A stretch of 64,000 nucleotides of DNA from Tachypleus tridentatus (GCF_004210375.1 NC_134832.1:157725592-157789591); one strand, 5' to 3'; shown: positions 43,035 to 54,304, counted from the stretch's first letter. The notes: a model not told the origin generated them from the sequence alone. A program made the numbers and translations.

Positions 43035-44092
43035 CTGCCCTGACATCTAGTGAAATGTGAATTACATTCAGTAAATAAGATTATTAATTATTAGAACATG
43101 AGCTGTTAAATTATTGTGTGGACATTTGTTATTTATTTTATTTCTACAAATAACTTTAATAATATGATAAAAGTATAAAAGTAATATATTTTAAATATCA
43201 TTTTATGTTTATTTGTCTTTCTGAATTATTTACTATAATATATGAAAAATACTATTAAGCACAATCTACATTACATAAACTAAATGTGTATATTCTTACT
43301 GGTTGAAGTATAATATTTATAATTGGTTAAAGATGTAATATTGAAGACATTTTACAATGTTATTCATTGTGACCAACACTTGTTTTAAAAAGTACAGTTT
43401 TCTTTCATTGTTTATTGTTTAACTATATGGTGTAATAAGCAACATTGACCACGATATAATATTTCACATTGTTCGTATGTCATTTGAATAAATGGGAAGA
43501 GAAACATAGTGTTCTAATTAGTAGTTTTAAAATCTAAAATACATTATTATACTTGTGTTGTGAATTGTTTGCATATTTCTTTTATCAGTCAGTAAGTAAA
43601 ATACCACTGGTATTGTTATTTGAGCAATAAACAGGGATGCGAGGAATGTGAAAAAAGTATTACCTCTTGTCTATTGTTGGCTTTGTTCTTTCGAGGATTA
43701 GCCTGCAATGTGAGAAAGACACAGATGAACTGTACAAAGAGATGGGTCGATATGCAAATAATTAAACGTGTTAAAAGATAGAAATAAATACAGTTTCATA
43801 ATATCTTATTATAAATGAAGCTGAAAGTTCATTCTCAATCCCATATCTAAAGGTTTTCTTGATAATTTGTATAGTAAAACTACTTACACTTATGAAATAC
43901 TATTTAATAGTGGTATAGATATGTCTCGTACACAATGATTTTTTTAAAGATAAATTTAAGTATGGGATTTGATATAACTAGATTATGAGACATTAAAGTT
44001 CTTAATATAATTGTAAAATGATACTAAATGCATAATGAAAAATATTTGAAAATACAGAGAATTTACAATATAAATCATCTAAGACTAGAGGG
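43035..44092. other. Intergenic, nothing recognised
   Basis: Very AT-rich, no coding or repeat signal. Confidence 0.4.
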
Positions 44093-44371
44093 TTTGTTTG
44101 TTTGTTTTTTGAACTTCGCACAAAGCTACTCGAGGGCTATCTGTGCTAGCCGTCCCTAATTTAGCAGTGTAAAAATAGAGGGAAGGCAGCTACTCATCAC
44201 TACCCACCGCCAACTCTTAGGCTATTCTTTTACCAACGAATAGTGGGATTGACCGTCACTATATACACCCTCACGGCTGGGAGGGCGAGCATGTTTTAGC
44301 GCGACGCGGGCACGAACCCGCGACCCTCGGATTATGAGTCGCACGCCTTACGCGCTCGGCCATGCCAGGCC
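44093..44371 (-). mobile_element. SINE-A, full length
   Basis: Tail GTTTGTTTGTTTGTTTTTTG at the left, head CGGCCATGCCAGGCC at the right, body complete. It is immediately followed by a second copy in the same orientation. Confidence 0.92.
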
Positions 44372-44565
44372 TTAAGACTAGAGGGAAAACAGGTAGTCAT
44401 CACTACCCACCGCCAACCCTTGAGCTACTCTTTTACCAATGAATAGTGGGATTGACTGTAACATTATAATGCCCCCACGGCTGAAAAAGCAAGCATGTAT
44501 TGGTGCGAGTGGGATTCGAACTCGCGACCCTCAGAACGCCTTAACCCATCTGGCCATGCCGGGCC
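44372..44565 (-). mobile_element. SINE-A, tail-truncated tandem copy
   Basis: Begins inside the body (AAGACTAGAGGGAAAACAGG) and runs to a good head (GGCCATGCCGGGCC). It abuts the previous copy without spacer. The B-box region has lost about 15 bp (CCTCAGAACGCC). Confidence 0.9.
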
Positions 44566-44566
44566 C

Positions 44567-44730
44567 TTTTATCGATAAGCAGAAAACAACGTTTCTACCT
44601 TCTTAAGTTATCTTTGTTAACCTGACGATGACCTCGGAACGTTGTTTTCTCCTTATCAATAAAAGTATTAATACCCATACCAGCCGTTCTGAGATACATT
44701 TTATTTCAAGTGGGGTTTCCGTCATGAAGA
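44567..44730 (+). mobile_element. Penelope-like terminal fold-back
   Basis: Arms 44567-44594 and 44637-44665 are inverted (ATCGATAAGCAGAAAACAAC versus its complement). The right half has CTGACGATGACC then a shortened stem II and GGAACGTTGTTTTC. Read on the minus strand, the left half has GTTAAC...AAGAAGGTAGAAACG, a decayed second core, so two termini lie head to head. The 3' part shares ATACCCATACCAGCCGTTCT, GAGATACATTTTA and the ending GGGGTTTCCGTCATG with the copies at 1.2 and 53.1 kb. Confidence 0.65.
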
Positions 44731-45074
44731 TTTTTTTTTCTGTTGCGAAAGAAAGAAATACATTTGTATAATTTCGGTGTATGAAAACTATAAAACAATA
44801 AATAAAATAATAAAGACATTTTGTTTTTTCTTAATAATTTGCTAAACTGCAATTCAACAAACATAACATATTCTTCAGAATATTGGTTAAATTGTGGTGA
44901 ATTATATATTGGTGAAGCAAATCGTTTAAAATTAAAGATAAATTTATACAAACTCGTCATACGTAAGGTCCCCAAAACAAGGAGCATTTCATACTTACAA
45001 ACATTTTAATGAAAGTATTTTGAGAAAATTTTAAATTCAGAAAGAATCCTGTTTTTTCACGTTTCCAATCTTTT

Positions 45075-45348
45075 GTCCCGGTATAGCCAGGTGGTTAAGA
45101 CGTTTGACTCGTAGTCTGATGATCGCGGGTTCGAATCCTAGTCGCACCAACATCCTCGCTTTTTCACCCGTGGGAGCGTTATAATGTGACGGTCAATCCC
45201 ACTATTCGTTGGAAAAGAGTAGCCCAAGAGTTGGCGGTGGGTAGTGACGACTAGTTGCCTTTCCTCCTGTCTTACGCTGCTAAATCAGGAACGGCGAGCG
45301 CACATAGCTTTCGCGTAGGTTTTTCGCGAAATTTAAAAACAAACAATA
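45075..45348 (+). mobile_element. SINE-A, full length
   Basis: Head GTCCCGGTATAGCCAGGTGG, B box GCGGGTTCGAATCCTAGTCG, full body, tail ending AAAAACAAACAA. It is followed directly by a Penelope-like scrap (AAAGTGTTAATAGCCATGCC, 45349-45378), so it may have landed in one. Confidence 0.9.
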
Positions 45349-45507
45349 AAAGTGTTAATAGCCATGCCAGCTGCTCCCTATTGTTATTTCTTATGGGCTT
45401 ATTTAATAATTTATTTAAATTGTTGTGTTTGCTTCTTGATAAATAATTTTATTATGCTTAGATTATTATTTACTGTGTGTTTGTATTACATGTGTTTTGG
45501 ATATATA

Positions 45508-46739
45508 CAGAGTGTCCCAAAAACATGTATACACACTTTAAATGATTATAACTCAAACTTTCTTATTTTACAGATACAACGGATTTGAAGTAATGGAAGA
45601 AGTAAAACTAAGCTTTGATAAAAGGAAAGTTATCTTAAAGTGTTACTGGAAGTGTGAGAACGTAGCTGAAGTGTAAAGACGGTTTTAGAAAGGAATTTCA
45701 AACATATCCACTCACCATTACTCGTATTAGAGACACGTTTCAAGCAAATGGAACTGTTCAAGACGTCCATAAAGGGCATTCTGGAAGCTTGCAGTCGTCC
45801 ACCAGTTCCACACGAGAAGCAGAGCTGTGGGAAAGTCTCCACCGATCTCCAAGAAAATCTATTCGGCAAACAGGAATCCCAAAATCGAGCGTCCATCGCA
45901 TATTGAAGCACGCTCATTGGAAAAGTTTTATTCCAGCATTAGTCCACACCCTCAATGAAGATGATTCTGACTGGATTTGGTGAGTGGTACCTGACAAAAA
46001 AACTGTAGAGGATGCACAGCTTCCAAAAAAGATTGTCTGTAGCGATGAGGCCGCATTCAAGTTAAGTGGCTCAGTTAATCGCCACAATTGCACCTACTGG
46101 GCTCATCAGAACCCGCCTGTTACGGTTGAACACCACGTAAACTTACCACTGGTTAACAGTGTGGTGTGGATTATCAGCGTTGGGCATAACTAGACCATTT
46201 TTTTTTTTCGAAAACACAAACACTGGTCTCGTTTATTTGAACTTGTTGCAAGAATCTAGCGTGTCACGCATTCGAGAGCAATTTGGAGATGAGGAGTTTT
46301 ATTTTCAGCAAGATGGAGCACCTCCCCCACTACCATCGTAATGTGAGGGCCTATCTTGACAAAACTTTGCCGAACAGATGGATTGGGCCAAGAGGTAGCA
46401 GTGAATTACCCCCCCGTTCACCAGACCTAACATCTCTGGACTTTTTTTTTATGGGGATACGTCAAAGATAAGGTTTGTAACACAAAACCTGCAAACATCA
46501 ATGAACTGAGAGAAGCAGTTGAAAGAGAATGCGCCCAAGTACCAAATAAAATGATTCGTTAAATCTCACCGCGTTATCAGCAGTGCCCGGATCAGAACGG
46601 TCATCAGTTCGAACACCTGCGATAACTCAAAAGATTCTACAGTTGCTTCTTAAACTTGGATTATAAAACCTAGATATATCTTAATAAACATTGTATTTAT
46701 AATCATTCAAAGTGCGTATACATTTTTTGGGACACCCTG
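45508..46739 (+). mobile_element. Complete mariner-like DNA transposon, 1232 bp, inactive
   Basis: Starts CAGAGTGTCCCAAAAA and ends with the complement of CAGGGTGTCCCAAAAA. The inverted ends match over about 44 bp with a few mismatches and one indel. TA dinucleotides flank both ends (45506-45507 and 46740-46741), the target duplication of the IS630-Tc1-mariner superfamily. The single internal gene is broken (next entry). Confidence 0.93.
45593..46667 (+). pseudogene. Broken DDD/E transposase
   Basis: Begins MEEVKLSFDKRKVILKCY with early stops at about 45674 and 45685. An N-terminal helix-turn-helix region reads [20 protein letters not shown]. The three catalytic aspartates are visible: CSDEAAF (D at 46044-46046), FQQDGAPP (46312-46314) and RSPDLTSLDFF (46424-46426). 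About 36 residues separate the last two after allowing for a frame change, so a DDD signature near DD36D. A TGA stop at 45981 and frame changes near 46165, 46327 and 46445 (a T-run) kill the gene. The [10 protein letters not shown] and GSSELPPRSPD motifs resemble transposases often labelled Tc3/SETMAR-like in arthropods. The exact clade is not assigned. Confidence 0.85.
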
Positions 46740-46741
46740 TA

Positions 46742-47141
46742 CACACACGTATCTATTACTGCGGACGATTCACTCTCTCTCGTCGTTTGGGTATTAATAT
46801 ATACCCAGAAGGGTCAAGTGCACTTGGCCTCTTCCTTTTCTTTGTTTATCTGAACTGTTTAATGTGTCAATAAATATTACATGAGAGCCAGAGTAACCCG
46901 CACTTGCTCAGGCCCCTATCAGTGCAATGTTCATGCATCATTCACCAATGTATTTGGTAAGAACATATCATTTCTCTTTACAGTTCCATCAATCGCACTT
47001 CCATAATAGGGGTCAGCTAAAATATTTACGTAAATTACCTTTCAATGTTTATTTTCAAGTTCCTCACTAATGTGATGTTTAGTTCATAGGTGGCCTGTTT
47101 TTATTTTATTTCTTTAATTATTAGTTATTAATCTAATGTAT
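46742..47141. other. Intergenic, nothing recognised
   Basis: No feature recognised. Confidence 0.4.
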
Positions 47142-47390
47142 ACCGGCTCGACATGGCTAAGCGTGTTGAGGCGTTCGACCCGTAATCCGAAGGTTGCGGA
47201 TTCGAATCCCGGTCGCACTTTCAGTCGTAGGGGCGTTATAATGTATCAGTCAATCCCACTATTCGTTGGTAAAAGAGTAGCCCAAGAGTTGGCGGTGGGT
47301 GGTGATAACGGGCTGCCTTCCCTCTAGTCTTACACTTCTAAATTAGGGACGGCTAGCGCAGATAACCCTCGAGTAGCTTTGCGCGAATAT
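47142..47390 (+). mobile_element. SINE-A, nearly full length
   Basis: Head ACCGGCTCGACATGGCTAAG with intact GCGGATTCGAATCCCGGTCG, but the short CAAACATGCTCGCC link is missing. Body and tail are complete (GCGCGAATATTCAA). Confidence 0.9.
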
Positions 47391-47589
47391 TCAATCTATC
47401 GATCTCACATAATAGTTCATTTTTTCTCCAATTTTTATCAAAATGTTTTATTGTTCTTCGTAGGAGTCTATCTACTATTATTGACATGTTTGAATATTTA
47501 TGCATAAACTTTGGTGACGCAGATCTAGGTATTTTATACCATCGTGAGTAATGTATTTTGTGTTGTCACTACGGGTAATTTCCGTTATG

Positions 47590-48101
47590 ATTTGGTTTGT
47601 TTTGAATATCGCGCAAAGCTGCACGGGGGCCATCTACCCTAGCCCTCCCTAATTTTGCAGTGTAAGACTAGAGGGAAGGCAGCTAGTCATCACCACCTAC
47701 CGCCAACTCTTGGGCTACTCTTTTATCACTGAATAGTGGGAGTGGCTACCACATATAACGCTCACAGGGTTAAAAAGGTGAACAAGTTAGGTGGGGCGGA
47801 GATTCGAACCCACGATTGCGAGTCTAGCGTCCTTTACAGTAAATGCCCGGCATAGCCAGGTCGGTTAAGGCGTTCGACTCATAATATGAGGGTCGCGGGT
47901 TCGAATCCCCGTCGCTCCAAACATTCTCACCCTTTCAGCCGTGGTAGCGTATTATATGACGATGAATCCCACTATTCGTTGGTAAACAGTAAAGCCAAGA
48001 GCTTACACTACTAAATTAGTAACAGCTAACGCAGGTAGCCCTCATGTAGTTTTGCGCGAAATTTCAAAACAAACAAACCTTCACAGTAAGGCTGTCAATT
48101 T
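47590..48101 (-). mobile_element. SINE-A interrupted by a younger SINE-A
   Basis: Tail and body run 47590-47842 on the minus strand. The missing start of the head continues at 48090-48101 (GGCTGTC), after the inserted element. Joining across the insert restores the A-box order of the tRNA-like head. Confidence 0.7.
47843..48077 (+). mobile_element. Younger SINE-A nested in an older one, 12-bp TSD
   Basis: Head GCCCGGCATAGCCAGG, intact B box, a body with an internal deletion after AGTAAAGCCAAGAG, tail AAAACAAACAAA. Flanks CCTTTACAGTAA (47831-47842) and CCTTCACAGTAA (48078-48089) are the target duplication, with one mismatch. Confidence 0.85.
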
Positions 48102-48479
48102 TTCATCCCGAGTTCATGATCTGTATTTTTATTTTTTATACACGCATCGCGATTTTGAATTTTTAACCAACTTTCGTTAATTGTTATTTAGCGCTAATTT
48201 AACCACCTAAATACGTTTGATGTAATTTACAACGTTACTACTATTTATATATGCAAATATAATTTGAACCTTCATAAAATATATTTATCTGTACATTCAA
48301 AGTTGCTGCTAAACCAGTTTTTCCTATAGTCTTAGAATTAAGTATAATAACATGTAAAAATTATATTCTATGAACATTAATTGCTTATGAAGAACGTTCC
48401 TTTAAACAAGCATGAAAAAAAAAAACATACGTGAACTCCGACACAGTCAGTGTACAACAAAAGATGGTTTATTGATAAA
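48102..48479. other. Intergenic, nothing recognised
   Basis: AT-rich. Confidence 0.4.
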
Positions 48480-48575
48480 TAAGCACGAAACTACACAATG
48501 AATCATCTGTGCTCCGCCCACCACGTGCATCTAGATTTATAAGTGTGAAGACATGCCGTTGTACCGCTGAAGAGA
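48480..48575 (-). mobile_element. SINE-C copy
   Basis: AAGCACGAAACTACACAATG, ATCTGTGCTCCGCCCACCAC, GTGCATC, then TAAGTGTGAAGACATGCCGT and TGTACCGCTGAAG. Confidence 0.7.
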
Positions 48576-49645
48576 TATAAAAGATGGACTTCACATGTTT
48601 ATTGTCCTTGTTGACAGTCCTTAAGTCTGTCGAGCCCCGCGGACTCCCTTTTGCGAGGGTTACGGTGACATGCTTACTTCATTGCTTTGACAGTATTAAA
48701 AACATCGTGTTGTTCATATATTTTACTAATCGTTTCAAATATCTCATTTTCATAGTTCCTCTATTTCTTCGTGAGAATTAATTAAACATGTAATATATAT
48801 AATATTTGTTTGTTTGTTTTCCACAAGTTGTAAAGGCCAACACGTTGTCCAAACTTGATACATTCATCCTGCACCATTTTACCATTACTTGTACTTTAGT
48901 TTTATATTCGTTATCAATTTTCACGAGTTACCAGATGCTATTGAAATTCAAAATTAACCTTTGCTGTTTCATTTTACTACACAGAAATACAAAATAACTT
49001 ATGGGCCTATTATTTAAGAAATGGAAGATTTACTCAGGTCACAATTAAATGGAAAGAAAAAAAGACAGGTATAGATAGAACCTTGTTTGGCTTGATGACA
49101 TCAGTAAATGGACTGGCGATTAGAAGCTTGAACTAGGAAAGTAATTTTATGCGGGAATAGAGAACAGTAGAAAAACATGATCCTCCGTCCACCTTCTAAA
49201 CTGGTGAAGACACAATGATTATTCCATTTTAGAATATTTTATGGACGATGTCATTTATAGAAATGATAAATGAGTTAAGTTTTTTTTTCAATTTTTATTC
49301 TCTCCCACATTTTGAAATTACAATAGAAAACATAGAAAATTAAACTACTTTTATCAGTTATAAAACCTAATCATAAACAATTTTGAATTTTATCTAAAGT
49401 TTAACATAATCTAGCACAAGATGGCGGAGTATGCTGATAATAAAACTTTTTTTTTCTCTTTCTTTATTGTTATAATTGTTTATATTTAAAGCACAAAATT
49501 AGACCGTTTGAACCACGACATTTTTTTATTGTAAAGATTTTTAAAATGCAAGGTAAACGCAATTAATAATATTTTTACCAAGATAACCACGACGAAAGGC
49601 CTAAAGCTTTTTTTTTTTTCAAACTTATTGTTTGTTTGAATAGAT
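48576..49645. other. Intergenic, nothing recognised
   Basis: Open frames at 48584-48781 and 48806-48997 are AT-rich and unsupported. Confidence 0.35.
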
Positions 49646-49992
49646 TTAAGCAAAGAGGTACCAAATGGGTTCTCTGTGCTCCGCCCACCACGAGTATCGA
49701 AACCCTATTTTTTATACGTTTTTTTATTTGTTTTAAATTTCGCGCAAAGCTACACGAGGGCTACCTGCGCTAGCCGTCCTTAATTTAGCAGTGTATGACC
49801 AGAGGGAAGGCAGTTAGTCATCACCGCCAACGCTTGGGCTACTGTTTACAAACAAATAGTGGAATTGACCGTTACATTATAACGCTCCTACCGCTGAAAA
49901 GGCGAACATGTTTAATGTGACGAGGATTTGAACACGCAATTCTCAGACTTGCGGTGTGAGTCAGCAGACATTCCGCTGTGCCACTCGTGGGG
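49646..49992 (-). mobile_element. SINE-C interrupted by SINE-A
   Basis: Outer SINE-C: TTTAAGCAAAGAGGTACCAA, TCTGTGCTCCGCCCACCACG, AGTATCGAAACCC (49646-49710), resuming near 49950 with GTCAGCAGACATTCCGCTGT and GCCACTCGTGGGG. Between them lies a minus-strand SINE-A (about 49711-49948) with a normal tail and body and a decayed head (GACGAGGATTTGAACACGC). The junctions are blurred, so the boundaries are approximate. Confidence 0.65.
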
Positions 49993-50896
49993 GATGATGA
50001 AATTAATTATTATAAACTTTCAAATGTACATTATTTATTGACATTTCTAGATAAAAACTCTAATGTATTTTGTGTAATATTTTTGATAAAAACATCAGAT
50101 CACATAGACTCTTTAATTTTTTCAACATGAATTACTGTTTGTTGCTATAATTTCTAATTTACGTGTATATAACAATTTAATTTTATTATATGCATACGTA
50201 CTGATATATCTTCAACCCTTCTGTATAAGAAAACACAGGATCGAACCTCGGTCATGACAAAAACTAGTCCTCAGCAGTAGTATCCTGACAACGGCATCCT
50301 GACGAAATGATTTAGTATTTAGTAAGTTTTATTATTTAGGTACACTAATAAAAAAATAGGTGTATAATAATAATCAAATTTTAGGTAATCATACAAGGTA
50401 CTATTTTTCTCGCCTTCTACTGGAATAAATCAGAAAGAAAAATAATGATAAAATATTTTATAACCTTTTAAAAATTGTAGTTAAATCACTAGTTTCTCGC
50501 CATCTGCCGGAATAAATGAAAAAGAAGAGTAACGAAAATTATTTTATAACATTTTAAAAATTGTAGTTAAATCACGAAAACTTACACGTCACATGAACAC
50601 GTTTTTATTTTATATCTCTTTAAAATTATCTTCAGTTTCTAGATTTAAAAAATCGAAATTTTATTTTTGGAAACCAAGTTTCTTTCTCTACACTGTAAAT
50701 TAGACTTTTATTCACTTTAGAATGGAAACAAAAATTAGTAAATCGTAAATATCGCAAAAACGAAAAACAATTCCAGAATTATATTATACTGAAACTCTTC
50801 CCAATTTGATTGCAAGGAATAAAATAAGATAGAATACGGCATCAAAAGCTAAGACTAAATGAATTTAGTCCCACTGGTCATATTCTAAAATATACA
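49993..50896. other. Intergenic, nothing recognised
   Basis: Two loosely similar phrases (TTCTCGCC...CTGGAATAAAT... at 50408 and 50493, each followed by ATTTTATAACATTTTAAAAA-like sequence) suggest an old ~80-bp duplication. Confidence 0.35.
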
Positions 50897-51169
50897 TTTG
50901 TTTGTCCGGAATTTCGCGCAAAACTACGCCAGTATTGTCTACGCTCGCTGTCCCGAATTTAGCAATGAAACACAGCTAGGGAAGGTAGCAAGTTATCACT
51001 ACCCATCGCCAGCTTTTACTTACTTTTTTACCAACGAGTAATGAAATTGAGTATAACATTATAGCGTCCCCATTATAATGGCTGAAAAGGGCAAGCATGT
51101 TTGGCTGGGACGAGATTTCGAGCCCGTGACCTTCACATAAGAAGCCACGTGCCCTAACTACCTCGCCAT
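50897..51169 (-). mobile_element. SINE-A, diverged full length
   Basis: Tail TTTGTTTGTCCGGAATTTCG, body with CATTATAGCGTCCCCATTAT (an ATTATAATGG insertion), B box GAGATTTCGAGCCCGTGACC, and a damaged head ACCTCGCCAT. Confidence 0.8.
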
Positions 51170-51435
51170 CATTTTAATACATTTTACAATTTTTAGACTC
51201 CATAACATGTTCCATACGGAAGTGAAAATGCACAACCGGTGTGTATGGTATTAAAAGTTTCATTTTCAATTTTTGGGTACGAATACTTTTTTTTAAAATA
51301 TCAGTTTCCATAAAACGTCATATTAATAACCAATGATTGAAATAGATAGCTCAGTAATTTTATTGTATTCTTGGAGTTAGCTCAGAAGTTCTTTTGTAAT
51401 CCTTCATGAAACTAAATGAAAAGTTTTGCTATATT

Positions 51436-51735
51436 CTCCAATTAGGTTTGCTTGTTTTGAATTTTCACTCAAAGCTACACGAGGGCTATCTGCGCTAGTT
51501 ATTCTTAATTTAGCAGCGTAAGACTAGAGGGAAGGTAGCTAGTCATCAACACCCACCGCCAACTCTTGGGCTACTCTTTCACTAACGAATAGTGGGATTG
51601 ACGGTCACTTTATAACGCTCCCACGGCTGAAAAGGCTAGCATATTTGGTACGACGGGGATGCGAACCCGCGACCCTCAGATTACGAGTCGAACGCCATAA
51701 CCCGCCTAGCCATGCCGGGGCCCTCCAATCAGGTT
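51436..51735 (-). mobile_element. SINE-A, full length, 13-bp TSD
   Basis: Element 51449-51722, head CTAGCCATGCCGGGGC. Flanks CTCCAATTAGGTT (51436-51448) and CTCCAATCAGGTT (51723-51735) differ at one base. Confidence 0.93.
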
Positions 51736-51944
51736 AAACGTTTCTCTCTAAACAACGATATTAACTAACATTTACTGTCTGCCCCAAAGTAAAACTCTAC
51801 CAAACTGTATCTGATGCTGTTAGAATGAGCCGTGTTGAAATTATAGAAATAAATTTATCTGCCAAATGTCTACTTTACTTTTGTAAGTTTCTAGAAAATA
51901 TATCTGGAGGAATCAATAAAGAATAATGTTGACGCAATTGGCTG

Positions 51945-52082
51945 TTTACAATCTGGTTGTTTACAATTTGGCTGTTTACAATCTGGTTGTTTACAATCTG
52001 GCTGTTTACAATCTGGTTGTTTACAATCTGGCTGTTTACAATCTGGTTTTTTACAATTTGGCTGTTTACAATCTGGTTGTTT
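51945..52082. repeat. Short tandem repeat, 15/30-bp unit
   Basis: Alternating GGCTGTTTACAATCT and GGTTGTTTACAATCT, about nine 15-bp units in alternating pairs. Confidence 0.92.
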
Positions 52083-53126
52083 GGTAAAATTTGTTCTGAA
52101 AAAACAACAACAAAGTAATTAGACTCCTGATTAAGTTATTGTTATTTTCTTTGTAAACGAGCATTATGGTTGTAGTTCATTCCAAAGCATAACGTAATTA
52201 AAGAAACTTTCTCGTAACAAAACAAACAGCAGATGGTTGAATTACGCTTCGGATAATGATAGAAACTTTCACAGACGCATCATGTTTTTGGAAACTTGAC
52301 ATTCCCACACGTTAGTTAATTAGGATACAATAAACTTTAGAGAGTTTAAAAAGTAGAACAAATAATGTGCTGCAGAAAGATTATGATTGGGTGAACTAAT
52401 CTCCACGTATTTATTGATGTTGATGACGTCTTTACAGGGTATGAGTGTATAAGTTTCAGAATGAAGCTATTATAGTCTCTTAGCATGCTAACATTCACAA
52501 AGATTGGATGTTGTCTTTATAGTTTTTCATCTCAATTTCTGTGGTCCTCTCTTCTATCATATGTGCTAAATCTTGATATCCTACATTGAGTGACGGGATT
52601 CGAACCTTCAACTTGCACATTGTGAGTTGAGAGCCACAATCATCAATCCATGACAGCCCTTGATGCAAAACCAATCGTAATCAAATCACTAACTTGTATC
52701 GTGAGAAACTTGGCGATTATTTAATCTGTTATTTATTTTCGTCAGCTTTTTCTATGTGACCGACTTACTGAAACAGTTATGTGGAACTTGAGAACAAATC
52801 GTTGTTGTTAACTCTACCCTTAGCAACAACTCATGCTTGGTTTGTTTCTCTGTAAGGTCGTTTACTCTCGACAAGAAAACCATGACGTCATGAGTTAAAC
52901 AACTTTGACAGACGTTTTAGTTGTTGTATAAGTAAGGCTTCTTTAATTTTGTGTTTGTTTATGTTTGTTTCTTTATTTAGTATTTGAATGTTTTCAATGG
53001 TTATGTTGTGTTTATTTGACTTGCAGTGTTCGAAAACGTGTGAAGGTGACTTTTTATCGACACACAGTTACACAACCCCTTTCAAACATGTGGTCAGCTT
53101 CCGGTCAGTTACCTCTTTCTTTGTGA
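52083..53126. other. Intergenic, nothing certain
   Basis: 52590-52640 (ACGGGATTCGAACCTTCAAC) may be a tRNA-like B-box scrap. Otherwise nothing recognised. Confidence 0.3.
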
Positions 53127-53246
53127 ACCTGACGATGACCGAAGAAGGTCGAAACGTTGTTCGCTCTTCTATGTAAAATATTTTCTCAACCCAAACGAGC
53201 CGTTTTTGCATATAAATTTCTCAACAAGTGGGTTTCTCGTCATCAC
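53127..53246 (+). mobile_element. Penelope-like terminus with intact hammerhead core
   Basis: CTGACGA, stem II GACC-GAAGAA-GGTC, then GAAACGTTGTTC is an undamaged CUGANGA...GAAA hammerhead core. The downstream part aligns with the 1.2 and 44.6 kb copies and ends GGGTTTCTCGTCATCA. A matching stem I/III partner strand upstream is not clear, so folding competence is unproven. Confidence 0.65.
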
Positions 53247-53262
53247 TGATTAACTTTGACAG

Positions 53263-53425
53263 ACTGCTGCACGTGGGATTTGGTGCCGGTTTCGATGCCC
53301 AGTGGCCTAAGGAGGACAGTGAAAAAAAAAGGATTGAAGCAAACAGCAGAAACAGAAACAGTGGATATGCAAGTAAGGATCGTCCGGAGTTGCTGTTAAA
53401 AACCTGGAATGTTTCTAGTTTGTGA
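53263..53425 (+). CDS. Candidate terminal exon, unidentified
   Basis: After ATTAACTTTGACAG a 54-codon frame (entered in phase 2) reads LLHVGFGAGFDAQWPKEDSE, then KKRIEANSRNRNSGYASKD and RPELLLKTWNVSSL, TGA at 53423-53425. AATAAA follows at 53462-53467. Mixed, hydrophilic composition and the nearby polyA signal favour a last exon. An internal donor GCAA|GTAAGG (after 53372) offers an alternative end. It begins 17 bp after a Penelope-like terminus, so it could instead be transposon-derived. No family recognised. Confidence 0.35.
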
Positions 53426-53467
53426 CTTAAACTTATTTATTATTATATGACTAGCTTTTCAAATAAA

Positions 53468-54021
53468 AAGTGCTAACGGGTGTACAACAATATCTTGGAA
53501 ACATATCTAATAACAAATAAACGTAAAAAACATAACAGACTATTGGATTGTTTATTTCTGTTTGCTAGAACTGATATTTAAAGTGGAAATATGTGTGTGT
53601 GTGTGTGCTATTATGTGTAAGCATACTCTATATCCTTTGAATTTCTAGATTCGAAAAAAAAACGCCTTGTGACTTTTGACCTTCTAAATATGGAGAAGTA
53701 CTCTATAACCTCTGCTCTTCTAAGACATGAGAAAAATGCTCTGTGATACGTGATCTCTACATCTGGAGAAACTCTTTATAACCCTTAACCTCGAAGACCT
53801 GGAAATATATTTTATGACCTTTGACTTTCATGTCTGGAGAAAAAAATATGACCATAAAATCAGCTTTATATTTTTCATAACAGCGTTTTATGCAGGACTG
53901 TGTATAAATATTATAATTCCAATTTCCCTTTTAGTTTGTTATTCAAGTTTACAGCGGTATTATTACTAGTTCTTATAGTAATAAAATGCGTTTTCTCCCG
54001 ATACCATCTGTACCGTCTTGT
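53468..54021. other. Intergenic, weak tandem similarity
   Basis: Includes a (TG)n tract (53593-53606) and loosely repeated phrases of the type CTCTATAACC/TGACCTTCTA...TGGAGAA every ~55 bp from 53630 to 53840, an eroded minisatellite. Confidence 0.5.
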
Positions 54022-54304
54022 TTTCAGAATATGTTTGTTTTCGAATTTCGCTAAAGCTACATGACAGCTATCTGCACTAACCGTCCCTAATTTAACAGTT
54101 TAAGACAAGAGGGAAGGCATCTAATCATCACCACTGGTCGCCAACTCTTGGGCTACTCTTTTACCAACGAATAGTGGGATTGACCGTCACTTTATAACGC
54201 CTCCATGGCTGAAAGGGCAAGTAGGTTTAGTGTGACGGGGATTCGAACCCGCGATCCTCGGAGTCGAGTGCCAGTATCAACTGACCATGCCGAGCCTTTC
54301 AGAA
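54022..54304 (-). mobile_element. SINE-A, full length, 8-bp TSD
   Basis: Element 54030-54296. Identical TTTCAGAA flanks (54022-54029 and 54297-54304). The head is slightly shortened around GGAGTCGAGTGCC. Confidence 0.88.
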
